A stretch of 64,000 nt of DNA. Origin: Malania oleifera. Lineage: Eukaryota; Streptophyta; Magnoliopsida; Santalales; Ximeniaceae. Location: contig NC_080421.1 in assembly GCF_029873635.1 (NCBI RefSeq), positions 37,924,617 to 37,988,616 on the forward strand, written 5' to 3'. The position numbers and the translations under genes were made by a program. This document shows, piece by piece, positions 22,332 through 33,732 of this stretch. The notes below the pieces were generated by a model. The model searched no databases and was not told the DNA's origin. It was given only the letters and a program-made list of their open reading frames with translations. How positions within the stretch are numbered: position 1 is the first letter of the stretch; every line of letters begins with the position of its first letter.

Positions 22332-22672
22332 CCTTCCATGCATCACAATACTAATACCACTTAACTATGATCCATAATAGGAAGTTACCATACTATCCCT
22401 GTAATGTCTTTGTCAAAGATCATTTCTGTTTAACAGTAATCCATCTTCCATGTTTAAGTAAAAAATGGTAAATAGAAATAATGATTAGAAACATTTTTAT
22501 TGATATCATTATACATGCTATAGAACAAACCATAAAGATCAACTATCATACATCAAGGATTACAACAAAGACCCCTGTGATCAGTATGTTCCTTAAATGC
22601 CTTTGGTGTCAATCCCTTCGTTAAAGGATCTCCTATCATGAGCTCAATTCTTATATGTTCTATAAACACCGT
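22332..22672 (-). pseudogene. Copia A RNase H end and 3' region, right side of the split
   Basis: The lower part is AT-rich and non-coding and continues at 9085. At 22560-22670 the frame after a stop reads ELMIGD.LTKGL.PK.F.EH, the conserved end of copia RNase H. Confidence 0.6.
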
Positions 22673-22894
22673 CTATTTCCTAACTTCCTCCTTGACGACA
22701 AAATACTTGAGCTCCATATGCTTAGCGCCATTAGAGTATTTGTCATTTTTGGAGAAAAAGAATGCTATGGAATTATCACAATAAATTTTCAGCGGTCTGG
22801 CTATACTTTCGACAATCCCAAGTCTTGAGATAAAGTTTTGCAACCACAAAGCTTGAAACGTGACCTCAAAGCACGCCACAAATTCAGCTTCCAT
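22673..22894 (-). pseudogene. Copia A RNase H remnant
   Basis: Open piece with EAEFVA...ALWL.NFI and IYCDN..A.FFSKN...NGAKH, the conserved copia RNase H catalytic region. It is bounded by stop codons. Confidence 0.7.
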
Positions 22895-23399
22895 AGTAGA
22901 TGCTGCTATGATAGTCTGTTTGGCACTTTTCCATGATATTGTCCTTTAGCTAATAGGAACAAATAACCATATGTTAACTTTCAACTATTAGCACATCTAG
23001 AAAAATCTGAGTCGGAGTAGCCAACCATCTTCAACTGATCTGTTCTCCTATACGTGAACGTACAATGTCCGGTTCCTTTTAAGCACCTCAAGAATTTCTT
23101 TGCAGCTTTCCAATGCTCCATTCCGGGATTACTTTGGCATCTCCTGAGCATCCCAACTGCAAAACTAATATCTAGTATTGCACAAGTCTACACATACATC
23201 AAATTTACAATAACAGATACAAAAGGAATATTTTCCATACTTTTCTTTTCCAATTCATTCTGTGGAGAATCCTTTACACTAAAATTGTCCCCTTTACAAA
23301 TAGGAGCAGGAGTTGGTTAACAATCAGCCATATGAAATCTTTCTAGAACTTTATTAATGTATCCTTCCCGAGACAACCCCAATAGTCAAGTGATCTGTC

Positions 23400-24062
23400 C
23401 TAGAATATTTCAATTCCAATCACATAAGTTGCCTCACCCATATCTTTCATTTCAAATTTCATAGAAAGAAATCTCTCAGTATCATTTAATAAACGAAGAT
23501 CACTACTGGAAAGTAAAATATCATCAACATATAGAATTAGAAAGATAAACTTGCTCCCACTGACCTTTAGATATATACACCGATCAATGGTGCTTTCCTT
23601 AAATCCAAAAGTTGTGATGGTATCATGGAACTTAAAATACCATTTTTTGGAAGCTTGTTTTAGTCCATACATTAATTTCTTTAATTTGCAAACCATGTGC
23701 TCCTTTCCTTCAATCCTTAAACCTTCAGAAAGATCCATATATACCTCTTCATCTAAATTCCCATTTAGAAAAGCAGTTTTCACATCCATTTGGTGCATCT
23801 TTGAATCGAAATGAGCCACCAAAGCCATTATGATTCTAAGAGAGTCATTTTTAGACACATGGGAAAACATCTCTTTATAATCAATACCTTCCCTTTGAGT
23901 GAAATCAATGTTGCCATTATAGTCATGTTTGGTCTTAAAGACCCATTTACACCCAACTATTTTAAACCCATTAGGCAAATCAATGATGTCCCAGACTTTA
24001 TTCTATTCCATAGATTTCAACTCATCATTTATGGCATTGATCCACTTTTCAGAATCATCACT
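23400..24062 (-). pseudogene. Copia A reverse transcriptase remnant
   Basis: The 192-codon open piece has VGCKWVFKTK, then QREGIDYKE, HQMDVKTAFLNG, YGLKQA, and the intact catalytic box YVDDILL at about 23515. An in-frame deletion removed the usual basic segment between the first two blocks (near 23905). It ends in a stop after EMKDMGEA..VIGIEIF. Confidence 0.8.
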
Positions 24063-24434
24063 TTAAATGGTATGTGAAGACGTAACTGGATCCTTACTAG
24101 TTCCTAAATAAAAATCAGCCTCTTGCAGATATATTAAATAATCATCAGAACTAGCTGGTTTCCTTACTCTTTGAGATCTCCTTAATGCTATTTCTTGTGA
24201 TTGTTCTGTAATTGGTTCAATGGTGACATTTTCATTACGAAGTGATACATCATTAGATTGTTGTTCAATGCTATCATGTCTTTCAACAACTAAAGGAACA
24301 ATAACGTCTATTAAAGGTTTAGATATTGGTATAGGAACCTGAATTTCGTTAATGACCACATTTCGTGATATATCACTCCCACTAATTTCATAATTTTCAA
24401 GGAACTTCGCATTACCGGTTTCTACTATTCTCAT
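24063..24434 (-). pseudogene. Copia A linker between integrase and reverse transcriptase
   Basis: A 122-codon piece, rich in I/V/E/S, with the RRSQRVRKPA motif that normally lies at the end of the integrase/RT linker in copia polyproteins. Confidence 0.65.
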
Positions 24435-24473
24435 ACTATGGTTAGGACAGTAAAACCTAAACCCTTTAGACTT

Positions 24474-25219
24474 TTATAGGTATCCAATAAAGTACCCACT
24501 CACAGTCCTAGAATCTAATTTCGTTTCATTTGGATTATAGACTATAATCTCTATTGGACAACCCCAAACATGAATGTGCCTTAAATTCGGTTTTCTTCTC
24601 GTCCACAATTCAAAAGGAGTTTTCTGAATTGTCTTACTAGAATCCAATTGAGCACACACACAAGGGCTTCCATCCATAATGAAATGGGTACTGAGGAATT
24701 ACTCAACATACTCCTAATCATTTCCATAAGAGTACGATTTCGCCTTTTAACCACACCATTCTGCCGAGGCATACCAGACATTGTGTACTGAGCACAAATA
24801 TCATGTTGTTCTAGGAATATAGCAAATGGCCTTAGACATTGTTTAGTCCCATCATACCTACCATAATACTCACCACCCCTATCAGATCTAATGATTTTCA
24901 CCTTCCTATCTAATTGTCACTCTACTTTAGCAACATAAGCCTTTAAAGCATCTATTACCTGAGACTTTTCATGCAAAAAATAGATATAGCCATACCGTGA
25001 AAAATCATCAATAAAGCTGATAAAATACATTTCTCCACCTAAATATGGTGAGTCAAAAGGTCCACATACATTAGTATGAACAATTTTCAGTAGATTCTTA
25101 CTTCTTGTGGCTCTTTTCTTTGTATGTTTAGTTTGCTTTCCTTTAATGCAATCAATACATACATCGAAATCAGTAAAATCAAGGTTTGCGAGAACCCCAT
25201 CTTTTACCAATCTGTCCAT
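24474..25219 (-). pseudogene. Copia A integrase remnant
   Basis: Overlapping frames give CIDCIKGKQTK (zinc-binding C pair), FIDDFSRYGYIYFL, SDRGGEYYG and GMPRQNGV.KRRNRT. The first catalytic position reads HTN where copia integrases have HTD, and there is an in-frame stop after position 24914. It is inactive. Confidence 0.8.
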
Positions 25220-25222
25220 TAT

Positions 25223-25680
25223 TTACCTGGATATATGACCTAATCTTTTATGCCACAAGAAAGAGGAATTCTCATTTATTCTGCTACGCTTAGTTCCAAT
25301 ATTATGATACAGAGTGAGGAGTGTCTCAGCAAAATTTGTATTAAGATTAAATTTATACAATCCCTCAAACAAAACACCAGAGTCAACACATAAATTACCT
25401 TTCATAAGAAGAAAACTTTTATGTTCAAAATACAAACCATAACCATCATTATCTAATCTGGACATGGAAATTAAGTTCTTAGAAATATTTAGAACATAAA
25501 AAATATCAAACAAGTCTAAACAATGACCCGGTTCTAGATACAACTGACCAGTTCCAACACCCATAATAGGCACTTGATTTCCATTCCCCAAGACTATAAA
25601 GTGTTCATTTTCCTTTACGCTCTAGATCGTAAGGTATCCCTACATCGAATTGGAAACATGAATAGTAGAACCAGAGTAAA
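25223..25680 (-). pseudogene. Copia A protease and GAG-pre-integrase remnant
   Basis: The piece at 25223-25591 has the VPIMGVGTG block and ISKNLISMSRL followed by LWHKRLGHIS, which is the pre-integrase zinc motif. The protease active site upstream (25600-25680) is broken by stops, with the SGSTIHV zone recognisable. Confidence 0.7.
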
Positions 25681-25684
25681 TCTA

Positions 25685-26480
25685 CTAAGTGTTAGAAGGA
25701 ACTTGTGCCATGTTTGATTCGAAACATACATAAGCTAAAAGCTTACCTTTTCTTTCGAACCATGCTTTACATTTTGGGCAACTTTTCTTTAAATGCCCAT
25801 ATCCATGACAAAAGTAACACTTGGGACCATAATGTTCCTTCTTGCGAGTCTCACCACCATACGAAGTACTTGCCACCTTCAATGGATCTTTCTTTAAACT
25901 TTTCTTTGTTTTCTTTCCTTTACTTCCAGCTGCGTGACTCATAACGTTTACTGAATGTTGTCCCTGTTTTTTTAGCCTTGTCTCTTCTTGAACTAACATG
26001 CTTGCCAATTCATTCACATTCCATTTTTCTTTAATTGTGTTATAGTGAATCTGAAAAGGCCCATACTAAGGATGCAAAGAGTTCAAAATAAACTGAACAA
26101 GGAAGCTTTCATCAACATTCATTCCCATAGTATTAAGTCTAGTAGCCAAATTAGTCATTTTTAGGACATATTCATTCATTCCTTTACTACCATCAAATTT
26201 CATTGTGGTTAGTTCAGCCATCAACTTTCCTGCAAGGGACTTATCAGCTGAACGAAATCTATCCTCCATTGCCTTAAGATATTCCTTTATATTTTCTAGT
26301 AGAGGGAGTGTTGATTTAATATTATTTGCTATAAACATCCGCATGAACGTCATACTTAATCTGTTCGACTTTTCCCATGACATATACAAAGTTTATTGTT
26401 CCGAACTACTCGCATCAGTAATAGCAGCCGACTTATCCATTCGCAGAGTTAAGTCCAGATCTAGAACACCAAGGTGAAAC
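25685..26480 (-). pseudogene. Copia A gag remnant with zinc knuckle
   Basis: Two open pieces (26066-26389 and 25685-26017) are separated by a stop after NSLHP. They read through the capsid-like segment and end with a CX2CX4HX4C knuckle (CYFCHGYGHLKKSC, about 25790-25830), the nucleic-acid-binding site of gag. Confidence 0.8.
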
Positions 26481-26519
26481 CAAATCTGCTCAGTCTAGTT
26501 AGAGAAATTTTTCCCATTG

Positions 26520-27283
26520 AAGATCGGAACAGAAGAAGCCAACGAATGTAATGAAACAGGAATAGACACTACAATAACACAAAATGCTCACTACATTAAT
26601 GCTTTGAGTTTAAACTTTTCATTAGTAAATTGCGTCCAATCTTTGGATCAACTTATGCATTATACTAACCCTTACATTTACTAGTAATTTTCATTCATCC
26701 ATGCATAATTGATAACCTTTATAAAGTTCGATTGGTCTGTCACCTTTGGGCAGGCGTCCCAATCTCACTACCATTCTTCAATCAACGTTTACAAATTTTC
26801 TCAGCAAGATCATTTTGGTGACAACATGCTAACCATAATAGAAATATTGATTGATTCCTTATTCAACAAAATTTATCCATAATTTACAACAAATAATCAA
26901 TTCCCCAATATAAGAATTTTACTTACTTACTTTCATGTAAAATTCTATAGCTTATGTATGCATAACCTGTGAGTGTTTCATTATCAATCAAGTTATAATA
27001 AAATTATTTGCATGCATATCATTTAGCAGCCCTACTTTAATATCACTATACAGGGGAAAATCGTCAATGGTCCACATGTAAGAAAAATTTCAAACCAACA
27101 AAAATCCCATAAATCCATCAAATATCACATATATTTTCAGGAATCATTTATAGTATGAATTCTTAAGTTTGGTTCCATAAAATATCATGAATATAAATTT
27201 TCACACGAGCCCATAACAAGATCATAAGGGGTTAAAAGAAACAATCTTTATCATGAAAAGGAAAACATGATAATTTCAACATT
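26520..27283 (-). other. Copia A leader and gag 5' region, non-coding
   Basis: Between gag and the primer-binding site. AT-rich with no open frame; partly decayed gag start sequence is possible. Confidence 0.5.
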
Positions 27284-27296
27284 GGCTCTGATACCA
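27284..27296 (-). other. Primer-binding site of copia A
   Basis: Minus strand TGGTATCAGAGCC, complementary to the 3' end of initiator methionine tRNA, two bases inside the 5' LTR edge at 27299. Confidence 0.85.
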
Positions 27297-27298
27297 CA

Positions 27299-27895
27299 TG
27301 TAAAAAAAATTTCAAAAATATACTACAACCAAGGATCTTCAATTATCATGAACTTCACATCAATAACTTTTATGCAGAAAATAAATAAATCATAAACTAT
27401 AAACTTTACATACCGGAATCGTCCATATCAAATCTATCGAGAAGAACACCTAGAGAATTCAAAAAAATTGTTTCTCCCACTTTTCTTCCTTCTCTTTCCT
27501 TCTTTTACCATATCTATGAGATCTCCTAATGATTAAAGAAGTAAAGGCAGAGAGAGGACAATTCCTTTCTTCCTATCTTTTCTTTGTTGCTAACATCACC
27601 ATATAGCTAACCTTAGAGCCTATGAACTTAGCTTTTCTTACACTTCCTTAGCTTTCCTTTCCTTAGGTTAACTTGATGTATAGCATGCCCTTATAGTTAC
27701 TCCCCATAATAGTAGCTAATATATAATATAGGAATACCCTTCAAACTTCCAACCATAAAGATCTCATTAATTCATAAGCTAATTACTTTTAAGTTAATCC
27801 ATATATATGTCCATTCATTTAACCTATTATATGTCATTGCCCTTATCATATGGGATATATACCCTTCATGTGAGACCCATGTCATTCATAAGCTA
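27299..27895 (-). repeat. 5' LTR of copia A
   Basis: Matches the 3' LTR at 8249-8918 from its internal edge up to 27895. About 40 bp at the outer end are missing, replaced by A/T-rich sequence and (aaat)n at 27945-27970. Confidence 0.75.
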
Positions 27896-27959
27896 TGTTG
27901 TATTCTTTCATGGTTTTTAATACATATCTTCTTTACCTCTGAAAAAAAATAAATAAATA

Positions 27960-28196
27960 AATAAATAAAGTCGTCACTAGTAATTACTAGTGACAAATAT
28001 AGAAGATCGTTACTAAAAATGCACTATTAGTATTGCATATAAAATCATCACTAATTACATATTCTTGCATCAACTCTCACTAAAAGCACACTATTAGTGA
28101 TAGTTTTACATTTGTGGCTAATAGAACATAATTAGTCAAGAAGAAAAACCATCACCAATTAAGGCTTTTAGTGATGAATAAATGTTATCGATAGTG
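27960..28196. mobile_element. CACTA-like subterminal repeat debris (left part)
   Basis: Short inverted pieces of the type 'gtcactagtaa..ttactagtgac', 'tcatcactaatta' and 'tattagtgatag' resemble the subterminal repeats of the CACTA element at 62834-64000. They continue at 28716-28800 after the L1 insertion. No terminal CACTA is visible. Confidence 0.45.
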
Positions 28197-28708
28197 CTCC
28201 TTGTGGTATTTGTGGGATTTTTGGGAGCAGCTTATTGGTTTATTAAAGGGAGTAGATTTTTCGATAAATCATTGGTATAGAAAAGGGAACAAAGTGACAG
28301 ATGCCTTGGCTCAACAAGGTACTATAGGGAGGAATAGGTTGTTTACAAATAGTAGTCAACTCCCTAGAGTTAGCAATGGTTTGTATAAATTGGAGAAGAT
28401 GGGTACGGCTTATATGAAGTATGTTTAACTGATTTCCTTTTGGTTTTAGCTTATGCTTTATGTTGTTTATCTTTTGTTTTGATTTGTTGTGTGAGGTTTG
28501 TTTTGTAGGTCCTGTTTTGTTTTGTTTTGTTTGGACTTGTAAATCGGTTTTTGGCTGGATGTTGGTGTTGTTATTTGAGAGGTTTTTAACGTGTTGTCTT
28601 TTGTTATCTCCCATTGATTGTCTTATAACCATGTTATTCCTCCTTCATAAGTGAGGGTTTATCAATAAATAAATAAAGGTGCCGCCCTTCTTAAAAAAAA
28701 AAAAAAAG
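28197..28708 (+). mobile_element. 5'-truncated L1 LINE with poly(A) and 7-bp target duplication
   Basis: It contains the end of the RNase H frame (28201-28428, with a W..L motif, SINHWYRKGNKVTDALA and a stop), a 3' UTR, and a poly(A) tail of 15 bases to 28707. It is flanked by gatagtg at 28190-28196 and 28709-28715. Truncated 5' ends and short duplications are the mark of target-primed reverse transcription. It is related to the longer L1 at 55384-61529. Confidence 0.85.
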
Positions 28709-28715
28709 GATAGTG

Positions 28716-30183
28716 ATTTTCAATGATAGAAAGTGATAGGTGGTGAATGAAATGTATTAGTGATAGACATTATCTATTAATGAGAAAATATTAGATACCA
28801 AGTCGGGTGTCTAAAGGACCTCAGACGACATCGTTTTTTTTATTAAAAAAATTATGTATGCCATGAACGACCTAGTTGGAACCTACCCAACAAACCAATT
28901 GCCATGTCACACCAATATTATATTCAATAACTACATTCAAAGCCAACAACTACATATTAAATGCAAAAATATTTATTACAATAATATTCTGGGATGCATT
29001 TCATTAAGTGCTTTGCAAGAAAAAGAGAAAAACCAAATCGAACCGCAATATCAAACATAGCCAAAAATAAAAACTAGTTATACAACTTTTACTTTGAAAT
29101 CTTCAATTTTTTTACTATTGATATGGTTTCAATTCGACCCGTTCAATAACCATGGCTAATTGAATTTATGCTCTAAAACTATATAAATATATAATATGTA
29201 TAATATTATATATAGTCTATTTACTAATTTAAATAAAAACAGTTGTATTGCACTAAGATTAATGATAATTTAATTGATTGCTAGTCACTTACATGTTGAT
29301 TGTTATTGAAGCAAAGATATTAATTCAATTGTAGCGATTTTAAAATTTTAAATTGGGTTTAATGGTTTGATTCGATTAATCATTGGACATTGGTACAAAA
29401 TAGGTTAACCAAATTTTGGTTAATCGTTTAAAATGGTACGGTTTCAATTCATCTTTTCTAGAGAATTGAAATTTTAGTTTGATTCATGGCATAGGAGATA
29501 TGATTTGGCTAACCAAACCACACCCGACCCTAAATTTTCATCCCAAGAAACAACCATTGTGATTATTAGAAGGAGACCTTTTTGTGCTTAATCTTCCTCT
29601 ATGCTTACCCTTTTGACATTTGCTGCTTGCCTTATCTCTAACTCTTACTAATTAAGGATGTGTGCATGGTAGACATGGTCTTGACTGTGACTCAAGATAT
29701 ATATGATCAATTTATTTGTTCATATTTCATATGATGTATTTTATGCCTTGTAATTTTACTTGTCTTTTATGATTTAATTTGCAGTTTTCATGGTTTGAGT
29801 GATGTCAATTTATTTTTATATTATATAAAAATTTATAATCAAATATTTTGTGTAAAAATAGTGTCTGTATCTAGGCACTAGTTATTATATTATTTTGAAG
29901 AAATGTTTCTTTGCATTTATTATGCAATTGTTGGATTTGAATGTGGTTATTGAACACAATATAGGTATTACGTAGCCATTGATTTATAAAGTACTAACTA
30001 GGATGTTCATGTGGTATATGCTTGGTACTTAATGTTTGAGAAAAAAAGGTCCTCTTGGAGGACCAATGTGATCCTTCCATCAAGACTCTTCATCTAATAA
30101 AAACATTTCAAATAATAGCTCTCACATGATAGGGTCTACGTAAATCTAATGGAACCTATTTTTTTCTTTATTAGTGATGGAGA

Positions 30184-30227
<44 letters not shown>

Positions 30228-30330
30228 TTAAAAACATGAAACTAAGAGGGGCTCAAGGACTTATAAAAACAACGAACCTCCACAAATAAAAGAAACACAA
30301 AGAAAGTGTGTAAAACGGAAACTGATCCTG
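28716..30330. other. AT-rich intergenic stretch, no gene recognised
   Basis: The first 80 bp continue the CACTA-like debris. The 68-codon frame at 28854-29060 has no recognisable features. A (TA)n run is at 30187-30220. Confidence 0.6.
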
Positions 30331-30331
30331 C

Positions 30332-30338
<7 letters not shown>

Positions 30339-30410
<72 letters not shown>
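30339..30410. repeat. (GA)36 microsatellite
   Basis: A 72-bp perfect GA run that directly abuts the truncated left end of copia E. Confidence 0.95.
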
Positions 30411-30414
<4 letters not shown>

Positions 30415-30539
30415 TGGAGATTCATCCATTGCATGGATTTGAGGGAGAAGAGAACTCTGCTCTAGTGAAATAAATTGCTATGGATTTCAACAAGGTTCCT
30501 ACTATTTTTCAAGATGCAGTGCAAAAGAAAGTAAAAAAA

Positions 30540-30952
30540 TAGATGGATAGGTGCTATGGTGGAGGATATGACGTTACTGCATAAGAATCAGATGGGGGAG
30601 TTGGTGAAGCTTCTAGAAGGGAAAAGGGTGATAGGATGTAAAGGAGTGATGTATCTATTGTTTGTAGATAACATGTTATTTACTAGGAAGGCTTTGACTA
30701 AGGCTAATTAATTGGGAACTTTATTGAGAAAAGGTTTTTACATGAAGAATTTAGGTACGACTAAGAAGAGTCTTGGTTTGGAGATTCGTTGCAAGGACAG
30801 AGCTGTAGGGAGATTGGGGTTATCTCAAGGTTGCTTTATGGATAGAACTATGGGGAGATTTTCTTTGTCATCTCAGGGTGCTTTTGTGGAGAATCAATGT
30901 AAATTGTCTACAGCTCAAAAATTAAGGACAGAAGGTGATGTTCGGGATATGT
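30540..30952 (+). pseudogene. Copia E reverse transcriptase remnant
   Basis: In order: LHKNQMGELVKLLEGKRVIGCK, collapsing after an internal deletion into LLFVDNMLFT (catalytic box VDN instead of VDD), KNLGTTKKSLGLEIR and GRLGLSQ. A stop follows the catalytic region. It is inactive. Confidence 0.75.
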
Positions 30953-31974
30953 TGTCACGACCTGCTTATTTTTCACATATTTTTTTTATAATAATATCAT
31001 CATAAAATCAATACCACACATCTCACATTCTAGCTCAGCAGGTCATAATCCACCTGGACCCGTGGGTACCAGGGATACATCAGAACATACAGCAGAAGCC
31101 TACACAGCAGAAAATGTATAATCATATACATACCATCATATCATATATCACAATGTGTATTACAGCACTAGAGTTACTCTAATCATTGTATCCCAGTATA
31201 TACATCCCAAAAATCATATCTAGGGACATTTTCCACAAAATCTAACTGTCCCTACAAAAAGAATCTTACCCTTCAAAAAGGGCAAATATCCAGCACTAGG
31301 TCAGCGGGGCTTTTCCCGCTCGCCTATCAGGGGCTCCTGAAAAGTTTGTAAAATTTAGGGGCGAGACACCTCTCAGTAAGGGAAATATACTAATACTAGT
31401 GTGTGGCAACATGAGTATTCTGTGTTCAACATATATTATACATAACATGTTCAGTATTGTTTATCAAATCTAGGAAAACTTATATATAAATCAAAACATG
31501 GGAGAACATACTGCATTTTCATAACATATTTCATCTCATAATAATAATAGCATAAAACAATCCTGGTAAGTTAGTTGGCTGTTGTCATGTATTACCCCCA
31601 CATGACTGGGTTGTGTGGCCCGAAGGCGGGACCTGACAATGGTTGGTTAACCACTGCGAAGTCAAACAGTAGTCTGTAGGTCCGATGGGTCTACCCAAAC
31701 TGGTCCGTACACCAAGGGCAATAATAGCACACTTCTTGAAAATAACCACATCGACTATCCAATCTCACACCACTCCGTACAGCGGTGTTAACACAAATAT
31801 CATGATCACGAAGACCATGGACACATAGCAACAGTACCGTGCAAGTGCTAGCCTAGACCAAGCCAACCAGGTTCTGATATCATATACATATACTAAAATC
31901 GTGATACCTGGATAACTCATATCAATAATTATCAAATCAATCATATCATTTTTCACATATACATATTTCATGAA

Positions 31975-32260
31975 AATCATCAGACCGTACGCCGGAATTA
32001 CACATTTTATCATAGCTCGGCCTGTATGCCGACAAATCACATAGCACAGCCCGTACGCTGGCAAATCACATAGCTCGGCCCGTACACCAAAAAATCACAT
32101 AACACAGCCCGTACACTAGCAAATCACATAGCTCGGCCCGTACACCAGCAAATCACATAGCACAGCCTGTATGCTGGCAAATCTCATCCACATAGCACGG
32201 CCCGTATGTCGAAAAATCACATATACATATAAAAATATCTCGGCCCGTACGCCAATTTTC
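31975..32260. repeat. 29-30-bp tandem array with CCGTACGC palindromic core
   Basis: About eight units of the type 'gcccgtacgctggcaaatc' plus 'acatagctcg'. The CGTACG centre decays to cgtaca, tgtatg and cgtatg in several units, as expected from CpG deamination. Confidence 0.8.
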
Positions 32261-32434
32261 CCATCATAAAAACCCATGCCATAATCACATTCCCAGAAAA
32301 CAGTATTTCATACATTTTATACTTATGCCACACAAACGGATTTTCATATACTCAATCATACGATCATTTTCATAGTATTTTGCAAATATAAAACATATAT
32401 ACAAATATATATACATTTTTCGCAAATCAGATGC

Positions 32435-32469
<35 letters not shown>

Positions 32470-32924
32470 CAAAACAAAAGTAGCTTACTTTATCCCCTTA
32501 CCTGATTCCTGAAATGCCCCTGCGAAAATTTCCCCTGCACCTGCAGAGTTCTCAACTCAACACCCTGAAAATGAAAACTCGCAGAATTAAAGTTTAGTAT
32601 TTTCATACGTACAACATTTTCTATAACTACTACAAAGTCAAATTTGGCTTAAAAAGCCTTACCTCAACTTAGGGATGATTTCCGACGTTCCCAATCAACA
32701 CGCCTGGAAACAAAAACTCCTAGTATTAAACTTTAATATTTCAACGCGTATAACACTTTTCTCAACTGTCACAACCTCAAATTTGGTTGAAAAAGTCTTA
32801 CATTAACTTAGGGATGATTTCCAAATTGCTTTCTCCAACGATCCGCTCCGGCAAATTTGCAGAGAACTTCACCTGGAGCGTCGTGGTGGCTTCGGTTTAT
32901 TGATCCGGCGTAAAACTGGCTCGA

Positions 32925-32928
<4 letters not shown>

Positions 32929-32973
<45 letters not shown>

Positions 32974-33037
32974 ACTGGCAGGAATCCAATTCAAATTGGA
33001 TTTTGGCTTTCAAAGCTTCCTGAAGAAGCTTGTAGTG

Positions 33038-33088
<51 letters not shown>

Positions 33089-33141
33089 TCCTAATTAATT
33101 ACTAGTTGAAGTAAAGCTTACTGGAGAAGCTTATGCAACTT

Positions 33142-33196
<55 letters not shown>

Positions 33197-33215
33197 GTTT
33201 CAATATATATATATA
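32929..33215. repeat. Cluster of (GA)n, (TA)n and (CA)n microsatellites in the solo LTR
   Basis: (GA)n at 32931-32972, (TA)n at 33042-33083, (CA)n at 33147-33174 running into (TA)n to 33197 and again at 33205-33220. Confidence 0.9.
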
Positions 33216-33345
33216 TATATGTATATTTTCCTTATCATACTATTCATTTTACTTGTTAATTTAATTAATTTATTTTATTTTATTATTTTATTATTATTAT
33301 TATTATTTTTAAAAATTTTATTTTTTTCCCGGTTACTACATATGT

Positions 33346-33732
33346 AGAAGGTCTCATATGTTGGTGCAATAAGGTGTTTCGGCAAGCAACATAATGATCC
33401 ATTAGTTGTGAGATTTTTATATGCAGACTATGCAGTGGGCTTTGATGACAAAAGGTTTATAGCAGAGTTTGTGTTTACTATTGTAGCATGACCTATTTGT
33501 TGAAAGTCCATGGTACAGTCTCTAATTGTAACATCTACAAATGAATTGGGGTTCATGGAAAAATCCAAAGCTACCATGGATAAGTTGAAGCATTACTTGG
33601 ACTTGGTTTTTGTCTCTAGTTGCTAGACGAGAGGTGGTCCCAACCAACACAAATTTTTGTCTCAAGTGGAGCAGCGGGTTTATATTTTTGATTTTCTCTT
33701 AAAGGGCGTATATTCGCCAAGGTGGAGATTGT
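33346..33732 (+). pseudogene. Copia E RNase H remnant and polypurine tract
   Basis: Frames with several stops read SYVGAI, FLYAD.AVGFDDKR, EFVFTIV and KSMVQS, the order of copia RNase H. A polypurine-like tract lies at 33716-33730, directly before the LTR start at 33733. Confidence 0.65.

Larger units (their letters stand above)
8249..27895 (-). mobile_element. Copia A: Ty1/copia element (Angela/TAR-like), split by gypsy A
   Basis: The 5' LTR is at 27299-27895, and the primer-binding site TGGTATCAGAGCC reads on the minus strand at 27296-27284. Degenerate gag, protease, integrase, reverse transcriptase and RNase H follow down to about 22590. The body then breaks at 22331 and resumes at 9085. 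It ends in a polypurine tract (CAAGTGGGAGAA, 8930-8919) and a 3' LTR at 8918-8249. The two LTRs share the same blocks but differ by indels, including an (AT)n expansion at 8660-8712, so the element is old. The first 40 bp or so of the 5' LTR are missing at 27895, so no target duplication can be checked. Confidence 0.8.
30953..33340 (-). mobile_element. Solo LTR (gypsy-like), 2388 bp, exact target duplication
   Basis: Termini TGTCACGACC (30953) and GGTTACTACA (33340), flanked on both sides by tatgt (30948-30952 and 33341-33345). The minus orientation is inferred from resemblance to the leader region of gypsy A (crt-like run, then 'gcagagaacttc', 'cgtggtgg'). It contains a 29-30-bp tandem array with CGTACG cores at 31975-32260 and several microsatellites. 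The perfect duplication argues for a younger insertion than the copia relic it broke. Confidence 0.85.

Noticed and set aside
31975..32260. Possible CRISPR-like array with 29-30-bp period
   Set aside because: No unique spacers; units are contiguous and inside an LTR.
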